Below are positions 33,222-41,728 of a DNA stretch of 64,000 bases, piece by piece. Numbering within the stretch: position 1 is the stretch's first letter; each line of letters starts with the position of its first letter. A program made the position numbers and the translations under genes. The stretch comes from an uncultured Cohaesibacter sp. Its GTDB lineage: Bacteria > Pseudomonadota > Alphaproteobacteria > Rhizobiales > Cohaesibacteraceae. The stretch covers positions 302,001 to 366,000 of the forward strand of contig NZ_OY759869.1 in assembly GCF_963662805.1 (NCBI RefSeq), written 5' to 3'. The notes below the pieces were generated by a model that saw only the letters and a program-made list of their open reading frames with translations, did not search any database and was not told the DNA's origin.

Positions 33222-34154
33222 CTATTTGCCGCTTCGCGTGGCGAGCCGCGTCAGGCCCTGATCTTCCCGGATCAGGTCAATGAGTTCGTGCAGACCGGGC
33301 GGAACCTGTCGGCGGCTTGGATAGTAAATGGTGAAGGGAGGGCCCTCGGAGGCCCAGTTGGGCATGACGAGTTCGAGCCTGCCGGTTGCAACCTCGTTCC
33401 GGACCCGGCTCTCGAGGCAATAGGCAAACCCTAGCCCCTGAAGAGCGGCTTCGATGGCCTGATCCGTTGCGTTGGAACAGAGTGGACCGCGGACATCGAT
33501 GCGCACGAGCGCTGAGCCGTTGCCCAGCTCCCACTGGTAGCGGCTGTTGTCGCCAACGCGCATTTCGATGCAGGGTAGATCGAGAAGATCCTGCGGGCGC
33601 TTTGGGCGACCGGTGCGGGCGATCAGCTCGGGAGAGCCGATGACCACCCAGTTTTGCGGGCCGGTCAAGGCCACGCCGATCATGTCCTGAGGCACCCGAT
33701 CGCCATAGCGAATGCCTGCGTCGAAGCCTTCTTCGACAATGTCAACGAGATGATCGTCGATGCCGAGGTCAATATGCATGTCGGGAAAGCGCTCGAAATA
33801 GCGCGGCATGATCGGACGCAGGATCAGCGAGGCGGCATCGCGAAGGGCATTGAGGCGCAACCGGCCGGTGGGATGGTCGCGATGGCGCGACAGGGTGCCA
33901 AGGGCATCGTCGATGGCCTGTAGTCCGACTTCGAGCTGGGAGGCGAGCAGGGCGCCCGCCTCGGTTGGCTTGAGAGAGCGACTGGTACGGTTCAGGAGCT
34001 TCACGCCGAGCTCGGTTTCGAGCTTTCGCAGGCGGTGGCTGAGGGCCGAGGTGGTCACGCCGAGTTCGATTGCAGCCTGCCTCATGCTCTGCCGTCTGAC
34101 GATGGTGACAAAGACATTGAGGTCTGCCAGAAGGGCCCGGTCGGAAGCGCGCAC
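33222..34154 (-). CDS. LysR-family transcriptional regulator
   Basis: A 310-residue LysR-type regulator. The HTH region is LNVFVTIVRRQSMRQAAIEL followed by GVTTSALSHRLRKLETELGV; the effector domain begins GRLRLNALRDAASLILRPIM and has DIVEEGFDAGIRYGDRVPQD, typical of the CrgA/YafC subgroup. It is divergent from the short-chain dehydrogenase and SMP-30 pair at 34373-36143 (218 bp shared upstream region), which is its probable target in the usual LysR layout. Confidence 0.92.
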   Translation of the reverse strand: MRASDRALLADLNVFVTIVRRQSMRQAAIELGVTTSALSHRLRKLETELGVKLLNRTSRSLKPTEAGALLASQLEVGLQAIDDALGTLSRHRDHPTGRLRLNALRDAASLILRPIMPRYFERFPDMHIDLGIDDHLVDIVEEGFDAGIRYGDRVPQDMIGVALTGPQNWVVIGSPELIARTGRPKRPQDLLDLPCIEMRVGDNSRYQWELGNGSALVRIDVRGPLCSNATDQAIEAALQGLGFAYCLESRVRNEVATGRLELVMPNWASEGPPFTIYYPSRRQVPPGLHELIDLIREDQGLTRLATRSGK

Positions 34155-34372
34155 GGTGATCTGCCTTTCGTTGAGAGATGCTCAACAGATAGCAGGTTGC
34201 CACGCCGTTTGGAAGCCATCTTGCGGTTCGCGCTGGTGCCCGGATCTGCTATGGTTCGAGAGGAATTTCAGGAGGCGAGGCGGGGGAGCCTAGCCTCTGG
34301 TGGGATGGCGGTCTGGACTCCCGTCCAGACGTTACAGTTTGCCTCATGTGCACGTGAAGAAGGAACAGGATT

Positions 34373-35215
34373 ATGGCTCATAAAGCTATCGAGAAGGGAA
34401 AAGTGGCGCTCGTGACGGGGAGTGCCAGCGGGATCGGTCTTGCTGCCGCTCACCGCTTCGGCGCGGCCGGGATGAAGGTGCTGGTTACCGACCTGCCGGG
34501 CGATGCGCTCGACCAGGCCGTGGAGGGCCTCAAGGCAGCAGGCATTGAGGCAACCGGACTGGCCGTGGATGTCACTAGCCGCGATCAGATTGCGCTGGCA
34601 AAGGAAAAGGCCAATGAGATGGGCCATATTTCCATCGTCATGTCGAATGCTGGCCGTGAGGGGGGCGGGGCCATCACCGCAGGGGAGGAGGTCTGGCGGC
34701 AAACGCTGGAGACCAACCTCTGGGGTGCCATTCATATCTCGCAGCTGTTTCTCCCTGACCTGATCGCGGGTCAGGATCCGGCGGCCATCATCTTCACCGG
34801 CTCCAAACAGGGCATCACCCTGCCGCCCGGCGACACCGCCTACAATGTCTCGAAGGCCGCCTTGAAGGCCTTGTCGGAATCCGTCTCGCATGATCTCGTG
34901 AAGAATACAGGCGGACGTGTGACAGCCCATTTGCTGATCCCCGGTTTCACCTTCACCGGTTTCACGCGCGCCCATGGCGTGACGGAAAAGCCTGCCGGGG
35001 CATGGACCGCGAATCAGGTTGCGGATTTTCTCATGGACGGGATGGATCAGGGTGATTTCTATATTCTTTGTCCGGACAATGATGTCGACCGTGCGACCGA
35101 TGAAAAGCGGATGCGTTGGAGCATAGGCGACATCATCGAAAACCGTCCGGCGCTGTCCCGCTGGCATCCCGACTATGCCGATGCTTTCGCCAAATATATG
35201 AAGTCCGATGGCTGA
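34373..35215 (+). CDS. Short-chain dehydrogenase/reductase
   Basis: A 280-residue classical SDR. Nucleotide-binding motif VALVTGSASGIGLAAAHRFG near residue 10; acidic residue in VLVTDLPGDAL suggests NAD+; VDVTSRDQ; SNAGREGGG (NAG motif); catalytic Ser in IIFTGSKQGI and Tyr-x-x-x-Lys in TAYNVSKAALKAL. AAGGAA-like Shine-Dalgarno precedes the ATG. Its stop overlaps the SMP-30 gene by 8 bp. Together they would oxidise a sugar or cyclic alcohol to a lactone and open the ring; that pairing is inference from context. Confidence 0.92.
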   Translation: MAHKAIEKGKVALVTGSASGIGLAAAHRFGAAGMKVLVTDLPGDALDQAVEGLKAAGIEATGLAVDVTSRDQIALAKEKANEMGHISIVMSNAGREGGGAITAGEEVWRQTLETNLWGAIHISQLFLPDLIAGQDPAAIIFTGSKQGITLPPGDTAYNVSKAALKALSESVSHDLVKNTGGRVTAHLLIPGFTFTGFTRAHGVTEKPAGAWTANQVADFLMDGMDQGDFYILCPDNDVDRATDEKRMRWSIGDIIENRPALSRWHPDYADAFAKYMKSDG

Positions 35216-36143
35216 CGGGATGGCGATTGAAATCGGGGAGGCTGGTTCGGTGCTGACGGCGTTCGAGCCAGGCTTCTCCGATCTGTTCCCGGAGAAGGGT
35301 TCCTTGCGGGTGCTGTGGAGTGAGGGGAAATGGACGGAAGGGCCGTCCTATCTTCCCCTGACAAGATCGGTTGTGTTCAGCGATATTCCGAATGATCGCC
35401 AGATGCTCTATTCAGAGCTGTCGGGCGAGGTGCATGTCTGGCGGGGTGGCCATCGACAGTTCGTCAATGGAACGACGCCGGATGCGGCAGGCGGTCTCAT
35501 CCTCTGCGAGCACGGCACCCGATCCCTGACACTGCTGTCCCATGACGGCAGACGAGTGGTGCTGGCGGATCGCTTTGAAGGCGGGCGTCTCAACAGCCCC
35601 AACGATGTGGTGCAGCATCCGGACGGCTCGATCTGGTTCACCGATCCGACCTATGGCATCGAATTCCCAGATCAGGGCAATCCCGGCGAGAAGGAACAGA
35701 AGGGCAGTTTCGTCTATCGATATGATCCCGGCACCGGCGAGCTTTCCGCTATGATCCGCGATTTTGCCTATCCCAACGGCCTTGCCTTCTCACCGGATGG
35801 GACCCGGCTTTATGTCGCCGATTCAGCGGGGAGCCGCAGCCCGGGAGACAAGCGCCATATTCGCGCCTTCAATCTCGACAGCAATGGTCAGCTGACGGGG
35901 GGAGAGATTTTCGTGCGCTGCCTGAACGGGGTTTTCGATGGCTTCCGAGTTGATCGGGCAGGGCGGCTCTGGGCGAGTGCTCGGGATGGCGTCTATGTCA
36001 TATCCGAGAGCGGGGAGGTGATGGGGCGCATCGCTACACCTCAGACCGTGTCGAACCTGTGTTTTGGTGGTCCGGACCGTGATCTGCTGTACATCACGGC
36101 AACCAGTGACCTGCTGGTTATCAATCTGGTGGGGCCGGTCTGA
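35208..36143 (+). CDS. SMP-30/gluconolactonase-like lactonase
   Basis: A 311-residue soluble six-bladed propeller of the SMP-30/Gluconolactonase/LRE-like group. Family motifs are GPSYLPLTRSVVFSDIPNDR with the metal-binding Glu of EGPSY (EGPxW in many members), RLNSPNDVVQHPDGSIWFTD with the conserved Asn and Asp, FAYPNGLAFSPDGTRLYVAD with a second Asn-Gly pair, and FDGFRVDRAGRLWASARDGV. These supply the Ca2+/Zn2+ ligands of lactonases. Coupled by an 8-bp overlap to the dehydrogenase upstream. It is a different lineage from the propellers at 7723-10928. Confidence 0.9.
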   Translation: MADGMAIEIGEAGSVLTAFEPGFSDLFPEKGSLRVLWSEGKWTEGPSYLPLTRSVVFSDIPNDRQMLYSELSGEVHVWRGGHRQFVNGTTPDAAGGLILCEHGTRSLTLLSHDGRRVVLADRFEGGRLNSPNDVVQHPDGSIWFTDPTYGIEFPDQGNPGEKEQKGSFVYRYDPGTGELSAMIRDFAYPNGLAFSPDGTRLYVADSAGSRSPGDKRHIRAFNLDSNGQLTGGEIFVRCLNGVFDGFRVDRAGRLWASARDGVYVISESGEVMGRIATPQTVSNLCFGGPDRDLLYITATSDLLVINLVGPV

Positions 36144-36188
36144 CCACAGCGAGTATTGAAGCCCGTTGACCCGGTTTCTCTCCAAATG

Positions 36189-36229
36189 AAAATCGCCCTC
36201 TTCAGCGTCAGGCCGAAGAGGGCGATTTT
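36189..36229. terminator. Bidirectional rho-independent terminator
   Basis: Fifteen-base perfect arms, AAAATCGCCCTCTTC (36189-36203) and GAAGAGGGCGATTTT (36215-36229), with an 11-nt loop. The A/T ends give a T-run after the stem on both strands. It separates the SMP-30 gene (plus) from the convergent dhaL gene (minus). Confidence 0.9.
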
Positions 36230-36252
36230 ATTCAGTGTATGGACAGCGTGGA

Positions 36253-36900
36253 TCAGCTCGCAGCCTGCTCGTTGAGGAACAGGCTCAGTTCTTCTGCGAG
36301 CATACAGGCGACCGTGCCGCCGGCATCCTGCAACCCAATGGTTTTTTCCTGAAAAGCAGCTGCCTTGCCATGCTGGGCGACCATGCTCTTGGTGGCTTCG
36401 AGGGCATCGGCGGCTGCCTTCGCGGCAGCCTGTCCGGCGACTTCCAGTTCCGCATCCGCTGCCATTTGCGCCTCATAGGCCGACGCAATGGGGTCGAGAA
36501 CATCAAGCACCGTCTTGTCGCCCAACTGGGCCTTGCCGCGCTGTGCCACGCCGTCGGCATAGGCCCGCCAGAAGGCGGCGAGGCCGGAGACATCGAGTGC
36601 CTCGGCATCTGCCAGAGCCTTGCCGCCGCGGAGGAACCCGGTTGCCATCAGCGTGCCCATCGTCGAAGGGGCCGCTTTCGAGATGGCTGCGCCAGCCTGT
36701 TTCATCAAATCGCCAAGACCGGGCTGTTCGAGCTCATGAACCTTGTCACGAGCTGCCGCAAAGGCCTTGGACATGGTCAGGCCAAGGTCGCTGTCGCCGA
36801 CCTTGCCGTCTAGTGCAATCAGGGCATCCCGTTCGGATTCAAAGCGAGCTGCGAAATGGTCAAACAGACCGACAACCAAAGCAGGTTCGATGGATTTCAT
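36253..36900 (-). CDS. dhaL: Dihydroxyacetone kinase-type subunit DhaL
   Basis: A 215-residue all-helical DhaL domain that binds ADP/ATP-Mg. The Mg-binding acidic motif is DGKVGDSDLGLTMSKAF near residues 31-47, with further family sites KAAPSTMGTLMATGF and GKAQLGDKTVLDVLDPIA (GDRTMLD in relatives). The last part, DAGGTVACMLAEEL, is a diverged form of the usual DPGA region. The ATG at 36900 has GAGGAG upstream and lies 10 bp behind dhaK. No DhaM or PTS phosphotransferase is nearby, so the kinase should use ATP. Last gene of the ABC transporter operon. Confidence 0.9.
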   Translation of the reverse strand: MKSIEPALVVGLFDHFAARFESERDALIALDGKVGDSDLGLTMSKAFAAARDKVHELEQPGLGDLMKQAGAAISKAAPSTMGTLMATGFLRGGKALADAEALDVSGLAAFWRAYADGVAQRGKAQLGDKTVLDVLDPIASAYEAQMAADAELEVAGQAAAKAAADALEATKSMVAQHGKAAAFQEKTIGLQDAGGTVACMLAEELSLFLNEQAAS

Positions 36901-36910
36901 TGCCAGCTCC

Positions 36911-37912
36911 TCAACTTGCAAAATGCTGAAAGAAGGGGGTGTCGGCTTCTGCTGCGATCAGCGGAGCCAGTTCATCATCGAGATGCAGCACGGAGATCGA
37001 GAAGCCTGCCATTTCCATGGAGGTTGCGAATTCGCCGAGCCAGACGTGACGGATCTTGACGCCCTTCTCGTCCATCAATTGGCCGAGACGACGGTAGATG
37101 ATGTAGAGCTCTTCCTTCGGCGTGCCGCCAAGGCCATTGACGAGGATCGCGACTTCATCGCCTTTGGCGTAGTTGGTTTCGGCAAAGATGCGTTCCATCA
37201 TTTCATCAACGACAGCATCGGCAGGTGCCAGTTTCTTGCGCGAAATGCCCGGTTCGCCATGGATGCCCATGCCGATTTCCATTTCGTCTTCGCCAATTTC
37301 GAAACCGGGTTTGCCGACTTCGGGAACGATGCAAGGGGAGAGGGCGACACCCATGGTGCGGGTTCTGGATTTTGCCTTCTCAGCAATCCGGGCGACTTCA
37401 GCCAGCGGCTTCATTTCGGCGGCGGCAGCACCGGCAGCCTTGTAGAGGAAGAAAATCCCGGCAACACCACGGCGTTTGTGTTCTTCGCCAACAACCGAAG
37501 AAGCCACGTCGTCATTGCCGACGACCGTTGCGGTTTCGATGTCATCCAGCTCGACAAGTTCGCCAGCCATGTCGAAGTTCATGATGTCGCCGGTGTAGTT
37601 GCCATAGAGAAAGAGAACGCCAGCGCCCTGATCAACATAGCGCGTGACTTCGGCCAGCTGGTCAGCGCTCGGGGACTGGAAGACGCCGCCGACACCGCAA
37701 CCGTCGAGCATGTTCTTGCCGACAAAGCCGAGGAAGGTCGGCAGGTGACCCGACCCACCCCCGGTGACGATGCCCACTTTGCCCGGAACCGGCTTGGCGG
37801 TCACATAGCAGCGGAGATCATCAGCGGCATAGGTTACTTCGGGATGAGCGCGATAGATGCCTTCGAGCATTTCGTCGACAAAATTTTCAGGCTTGTTGAG
37901 AAACTTCTTCAT
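36911..37912 (-). CDS. dhaK: Dihydroxyacetone kinase-type subunit DhaK
   Basis: A 333-residue substrate-binding subunit of a two-component kinase. Motifs are VGIVTGGGSGHLPTFLGFVG (glycine-rich, substrate loop), LFLYGNYTGDIMNFDMA, and the histidine that binds the ketone covalently in MEIGMGIHGEPGI near residue 215; VAILVNGLGGTPKEELYIIY follows. With DhaL it phosphorylates dihydroxyacetone or a longer ketose such as a tetrulose. The presence of a CUT2 importer in the same operon suggests a polyol- or ketose-derived substrate rather than glycerol fermentation; no polyol dehydrogenase is in this operon. Confidence 0.92.
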   Translation of the reverse strand: MKKFLNKPENFVDEMLEGIYRAHPEVTYAADDLRCYVTAKPVPGKVGIVTGGGSGHLPTFLGFVGKNMLDGCGVGGVFQSPSADQLAEVTRYVDQGAGVLFLYGNYTGDIMNFDMAGELVELDDIETATVVGNDDVASSVVGEEHKRRGVAGIFFLYKAAGAAAAEMKPLAEVARIAEKAKSRTRTMGVALSPCIVPEVGKPGFEIGEDEMEIGMGIHGEPGISRKKLAPADAVVDEMMERIFAETNYAKGDEVAILVNGLGGTPKEELYIIYRRLGQLMDEKGVKIRHVWLGEFATSMEMAGFSISVLHLDDELAPLIAAEADTPFFQHFAS

Positions 37913-37953
37913 GTCTTTCCCTTTCTTTTCGGGATTTTCAAAACTGGGATTTG

Positions 37954-38988
37954 TTACTTCTGGCGCCGAACGAAGAAGGCTGCGGCCAGAAGGATGAAGG
38001 CACCCACCACCACGCGCTGCCAGGTTGACGGGATGCCGACCAGCACGAGGGAGTTGTTCACGACAGTGATGAGAAGGACACCGGTCACCGTTCCGAAGAC
38101 GGTCCCCGTGCCGCCCGTGATGCGGGCACCGCCCAGCACCACCGCAGCGATCACTTCGATCTCCGATCCGACGAGATCGAACGGGTTTGCCATGCGGTTG
38201 GAGCAGACGTGGATGATCCCGGCCAGAGCTGCAAGAGCGCCCGTGAAGGCGAAGACGAAGACGTGGACCACACGCCGGTCATAGCCAAGACGTTCCGCAA
38301 TGCCTGCGTTGCCACCGGTGGCGAAGATCGCACGGCCCATCAGGGTCTTGTTGAACATGAACCAGGTCAGGACTGCCGCTGCCGGGAAGACCAGGAAGTA
38401 GATCGGCAGGGTGATCGTCGTGCCCGCCGCGCTCTGGAATTCAATCAACGGTGCCTTGCCAAAGGCTATCATCTGAGGTGGCAGCTCCATCAGCCAGACC
38501 GTTCCGATGAAGGCGAGAAGGATGCCGCGGAACAGATATTGCGTGCCGATGGTGACGATGAGAGACGGCACATTCAGCTTGTGCACCATCCAGCCGTTGA
38601 CCGCACCGAGCAGGGCACCGCCCAGAACGGCAGCGCAGGTCACCAGCCACATGGGAGCGTCCGGCCAGATGTTGATCACGAACAGGGTCGCGGAATACAT
38701 CGTCAGCGCGGCGATGGCGGTGAAGGACACGTCGATCCCGCCGACGGCAAGGATGGAAAAAACGCCAAGGGCGAAGAGGCCTGTCACGACGCTCGAACGG
38801 CCCATGTCAATGAGCGAGGAGGGCTGTAGGAAGGCCGGGTTGAGGACCGAAACCAGACAGCAGATCACGATGAGAATTGACAGGCTGATCAATTCGGGAC
38901 GGCGCTTGAAGAGCTTGCCGAGTTCAACGAGCTTGCCTTTTTTCACTGGGGTTGAAGCTGTGCTTTCCATATTCTGAACCATTGTCAT
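37954..38988 (-). CDS. CUT2-family ABC transporter permease (second of the dha operon)
   Basis: A 344-residue permease with about nine hydrophobic segments after a charged N terminus. GVFSILAVGGIDVSFTAIAA holds the family GGIDxS motif; VAAVVLGGARITGGTGTVFG is the ATPase-coupling loop. It pairs with the permease at 41729-42748 as a heterodimeric channel. Its start overlaps the ATPase stop by 4 bp, and dhaK follows after 41 bp. Confidence 0.92.
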   Translation of the reverse strand: MTMVQNMESTASTPVKKGKLVELGKLFKRRPELISLSILIVICCLVSVLNPAFLQPSSLIDMGRSSVVTGLFALGVFSILAVGGIDVSFTAIAALTMYSATLFVINIWPDAPMWLVTCAAVLGGALLGAVNGWMVHKLNVPSLIVTIGTQYLFRGILLAFIGTVWLMELPPQMIAFGKAPLIEFQSAAGTTITLPIYFLVFPAAAVLTWFMFNKTLMGRAIFATGGNAGIAERLGYDRRVVHVFVFAFTGALAALAGIIHVCSNRMANPFDLVGSEIEVIAAVVLGGARITGGTGTVFGTVTGVLLITVVNNSLVLVGIPSTWQRVVVGAFILLAAAFFVRRQK

Positions 38989-40532
38989 TCGGCTGCCTCC
39001 CGTGTGCTGGCGAGCATTGAGTGATACACGCGCTCCTCATCGCTTGTTGCAGCGTCGAGTTCGTCAACCATTTCTCCCCGGTTCATGACCAGTATGCGAT
39101 CGCAGTTCTGGAACAGCTCGGGCAGGTCGTCGGAGACGATGATCAGGCTGATGCCTCGTTCTGCCATGGCCTGAATGGCTCGATAGATGGCGTCCTTCGA
39201 GCCGACATCCACGCCGACCGTTGGGCCGTGCAACACCAGAATGCGCGGCTCGATGCTGAGCCAGCGGCCGATCAGAACCTTCTGCTGGTTACCGCCGGAC
39301 AGGGCACCGACCGGCAGATCAATGTCGGTTGTGTTGACCGTCATCAGCTTCGAAATGCGGCTCGCTTCGACGCGCCCCTTACGCTTGTTGATCAGGCCGA
39401 GCTTGTTGACCAGCTTGTCAAAAAGCAGGGTTACTTCGTTCTCGAAGATCGATTTTTCGATGAACAGGCCTTCAGACAGGCGATCCTCAGGCACATAACC
39501 GATGCCGAGATCGATGGCTCGCTTCGGCGAGGAAATCTCGGTCTTTTTGCCCTCGATTTCGAACGAGCCCTTGTCGAGATGCAAATGTCCCGTCATAGCA
39601 AGGGCCAGCTCGTTCCGGCCCGAGTCTGACAAGCCGGTGATGCCGAGGATTTCGCCCTTTTTCAGGTTGAAGCTGATGTCGTGGAAAGCTTCGCCCGAGG
39701 TCGCGCGGTTTACCTTGAATATCTCTTCCTCAAAGGGTTTGCCTTCACGATAGCGGGAGATTTCGATTTCGCGTCCTGTCATCAGTCGGGCCAGATCGGC
39801 GCGCGAATAGTCGGCAATCTCACCCTGTGCGACGCACTGGCCGTCGCGGAACACGATGACCTGACCGCCGATGCGGTAGCTTTCTTCCAGCTTGTGGGTG
39901 ACAAACAGAACGGCGACATTCTGAGCCCGCAATTTGGCCACCAGTTCGATCAGGACGTCGACTTCCTTGCGCGTGAGGGACGTCGTGGGTTCGTCCATGA
40001 TGACCAGCCGGGCCTTTGATGCGATGGCGCGGGCGATGGCGACGCGCTGCCGAATGGCAAGGGGCAGGGTGGCGGTGGGGGCTTTCAACAGCTGTCGTGT
40101 CGGCTCGAGGCCAACGTTGCGAATGGCTTCTTCGGCGGTTTTGGTGAGGGCCTTTGTGTCAAGCCCTCGCAAGAGCCGGCCTCTCCCCTGAACAAGCTGC
40201 TGCCCCAGAGCAATATTTTCTTCAACCGTCAGGTTCGGCAGCAGGGACAGGTCCTGATAGACCGTTTCAATACCCGCTTCTAGCGACTGGATCGGGGTCA
40301 GGCGCTTGAGGCTGCGCCCATCGAGAATGATCTCACCTTCGGTGGGAAGATAGGCACCGGAGATCACCTTGATCACCGTGCTCTTGCCGCACCCGTTCTC
40401 ACCAAGCAGATGATAGGCTTCGCCTTCGCGGATCGTCATGCTGACACCGCGCAGAGCGTGAACACCTCCGAAGCGTTTGTGGATGCCTTGAAGTTCCAAA
40501 AATGGGGGAGAATTTTCAGGAATTTTGGACAT
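38985..40532 (-). CDS. Sugar ABC transporter ATPase with degenerate second Walker B
   Basis: A 515-residue two-domain ATPase. First domain: Walker A GENGCGKST near 48, degenerate signature LPLAIRQRVAIARA, Walker B LVIMDEPTTSLTRKE. Second domain: P-loop position GLSDSGRNE, signature LSGGNQQKVLIGRWL, but Walker B reads ILVLHGPTVGVDVG, with His and Gly where the Asp and catalytic Glu normally sit. The second site therefore probably binds ATP without hydrolysing it, so that transport depends on the first domain paired with the intact second signature. Such LHGPT ATPases form a recognisable subgroup of rhamnose- or polyol-type importers. It overlaps the permease gene by 4 bp. Confidence 0.92.
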   Translation of the reverse strand: MSKIPENSPPFLELQGIHKRFGGVHALRGVSMTIREGEAYHLLGENGCGKSTVIKVISGAYLPTEGEIILDGRSLKRLTPIQSLEAGIETVYQDLSLLPNLTVEENIALGQQLVQGRGRLLRGLDTKALTKTAEEAIRNVGLEPTRQLLKAPTATLPLAIRQRVAIARAIASKARLVIMDEPTTSLTRKEVDVLIELVAKLRAQNVAVLFVTHKLEESYRIGGQVIVFRDGQCVAQGEIADYSRADLARLMTGREIEISRYREGKPFEEEIFKVNRATSGEAFHDISFNLKKGEILGITGLSDSGRNELALAMTGHLHLDKGSFEIEGKKTEISSPKRAIDLGIGYVPEDRLSEGLFIEKSIFENEVTLLFDKLVNKLGLINKRKGRVEASRISKLMTVNTTDIDLPVGALSGGNQQKVLIGRWLSIEPRILVLHGPTVGVDVGSKDAIYRAIQAMAERGISLIIVSDDLPELFQNCDRILVMNRGEMVDELDAATSDEERVYHSMLASTREAAE

Positions 40533-40627
40533 GGGATGGCACTTCCGTCTTGGGGAATGTGAAAGACGTAGACTAGGCTCCGCTTGCGCGCGGACGCATG
40601 TCTGATTGCTTCGAAAGACGCCGCATG

Positions 40628-40658
40628 ATCCGGCCCCGCTTTGATTGCGGGACCGGAT
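40628..40658 (-). promoter_or_regulatory. Stable intercistronic hairpin behind binding-protein gene
   Basis: Arms ATCCGGCCCCGC (40628-40639) and GCGGGACCGGAT (40647-40658) pair over 12 positions around a 7-nt loop; in the transcribed strand the only non-Watson-Crick pair is G-U. It lies 19 bp beyond the binding-protein stop and ahead of the ATPase, and has no T-run. Probably stabilises the binding-protein message. Confidence 0.65.
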
Positions 40659-40676
40659 AGCGTGGTATCAAGTCAA

Positions 40677-41687
40677 TCAGAAGAGATAGTCTTTGTAGGT
40701 GTCCTTGTCGGCGAGGACCATGCCGTTGCCGATAACAAGAAGGCCATCGCCTGCACCCGGTTTAACGGTGACTTTTTCATAGCCTTCTACGCCGAGGTCC
40801 ATGCCGTCGGTGATCTTGCCACCTTCCAGCAGGGTTTTGGCGACAGAGTTCATGGCCATGCCAGCTTTCTGCGGATCCCAGAAGCCGATTGCGGTGATGG
40901 CGCCGGAGTCGAGATAGGCAGCTGCCGGGTTTGGCAGACCGGTGCCAACGAGGCAGACCTTGCCAGCAAGACCGGCTTCTTCGATAGCACGACCAGCGCC
41001 GAGCACGTCGTTACCGGCAGAAGACTGGATGCCTTTCAGATCCGGATGCTTGCGCAGCAGTTCCTTGACCTTGTTGTAAACGAGGTTGGCATCGTCGAAG
41101 CTTTCGTTGTTGGGATCGACAAGCTCCATGTCAGGGTATTTCTTGGCGTTTTCTTCGCCAGCTGTGACCCACTGAATGTGCGTGCGAGAACCCAGACCGC
41201 CAACGAAGGTGGTCCATTTGCCTTTGCCACCCATGCACTTGGCCAGACGTTCGTTCATGGCTGCACCATAGTCGGAGTTATCGAATGCTTCGACGTCGAC
41301 CATAGTGTTTTTCTGGTTGTCGGCTTCGTGGGTGACAACAACGATGTCACGATCCATGGCGCGTTTCAGAATGCCTTCGATGATCGAGGGATCCATTGGC
41401 ACGACGGCCAGAGCGTCGGTGCCTTTGGCGACAAGGTCGTTGATGATCTGAAGCTGCTGAGCGGAGTCAGCCGTGGACGGGCCGAACTGCTCGATTTTCA
41501 TGTTCGGATTGGCTTCAGCGAATTTTTTGACGCCGGTTTCCATGCGGTCAAACCAGGGAATACCGCTGATTTTGACAACCGTGGTGATCGACTTGCCGTC
41601 GGCAGAGCCAGCTTGTACCGAGGTCACTGCGACAGCAGACAGCAGAGCTGCTGCGAGAATGCAGGATTTCTTAAGGCCGTGTTTCAT
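40677..41687 (-). CDS. Periplasmic sugar-binding protein, RhaS/LsrB-like
   Basis: A 336-residue periplasmic binding protein. Signal peptide about residues 1-26 (LKKSCILAAALLSAVAVTSVQA). Mature fold: TTVVKISGIPWFDRMETGVK, STADSAQQLQIINDLVAKGT, DALAVVPMDPSIIEGILKRA, VVTHEADNQKNTMVDVEAFD, and the C-terminal GNGMVLADKDTYKDYLF that is typical of the rhamnose/AI-2 binding-protein subgroup. The operon's kinase pair suggests a polyol or ketose as ligand. TCGGGAGGA-like Shine-Dalgarno precedes the start. Confidence 0.92.
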   Translation of the reverse strand: MKHGLKKSCILAAALLSAVAVTSVQAGSADGKSITTVVKISGIPWFDRMETGVKKFAEANPNMKIEQFGPSTADSAQQLQIINDLVAKGTDALAVVPMDPSIIEGILKRAMDRDIVVVTHEADNQKNTMVDVEAFDNSDYGAAMNERLAKCMGGKGKWTTFVGGLGSRTHIQWVTAGEENAKKYPDMELVDPNNESFDDANLVYNKVKELLRKHPDLKGIQSSAGNDVLGAGRAIEEAGLAGKVCLVGTGLPNPAAAYLDSGAITAIGFWDPQKAGMAMNSVAKTLLEGGKITDGMDLGVEGYEKVTVKPGAGDGLLVIGNGMVLADKDTYKDYLF

Positions 41688-41728
41688 GACTTTCCTCCCG
41701 AGAAAATTCCAGGTTTATGAAGGTTCCC

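Noticed and set aside
36743..38284. 513-codon plus-strand frame across dhaL, dhaK and the permease
   Set aside because: Runs antisense across several genes with clear motifs; its translation resembles no family.
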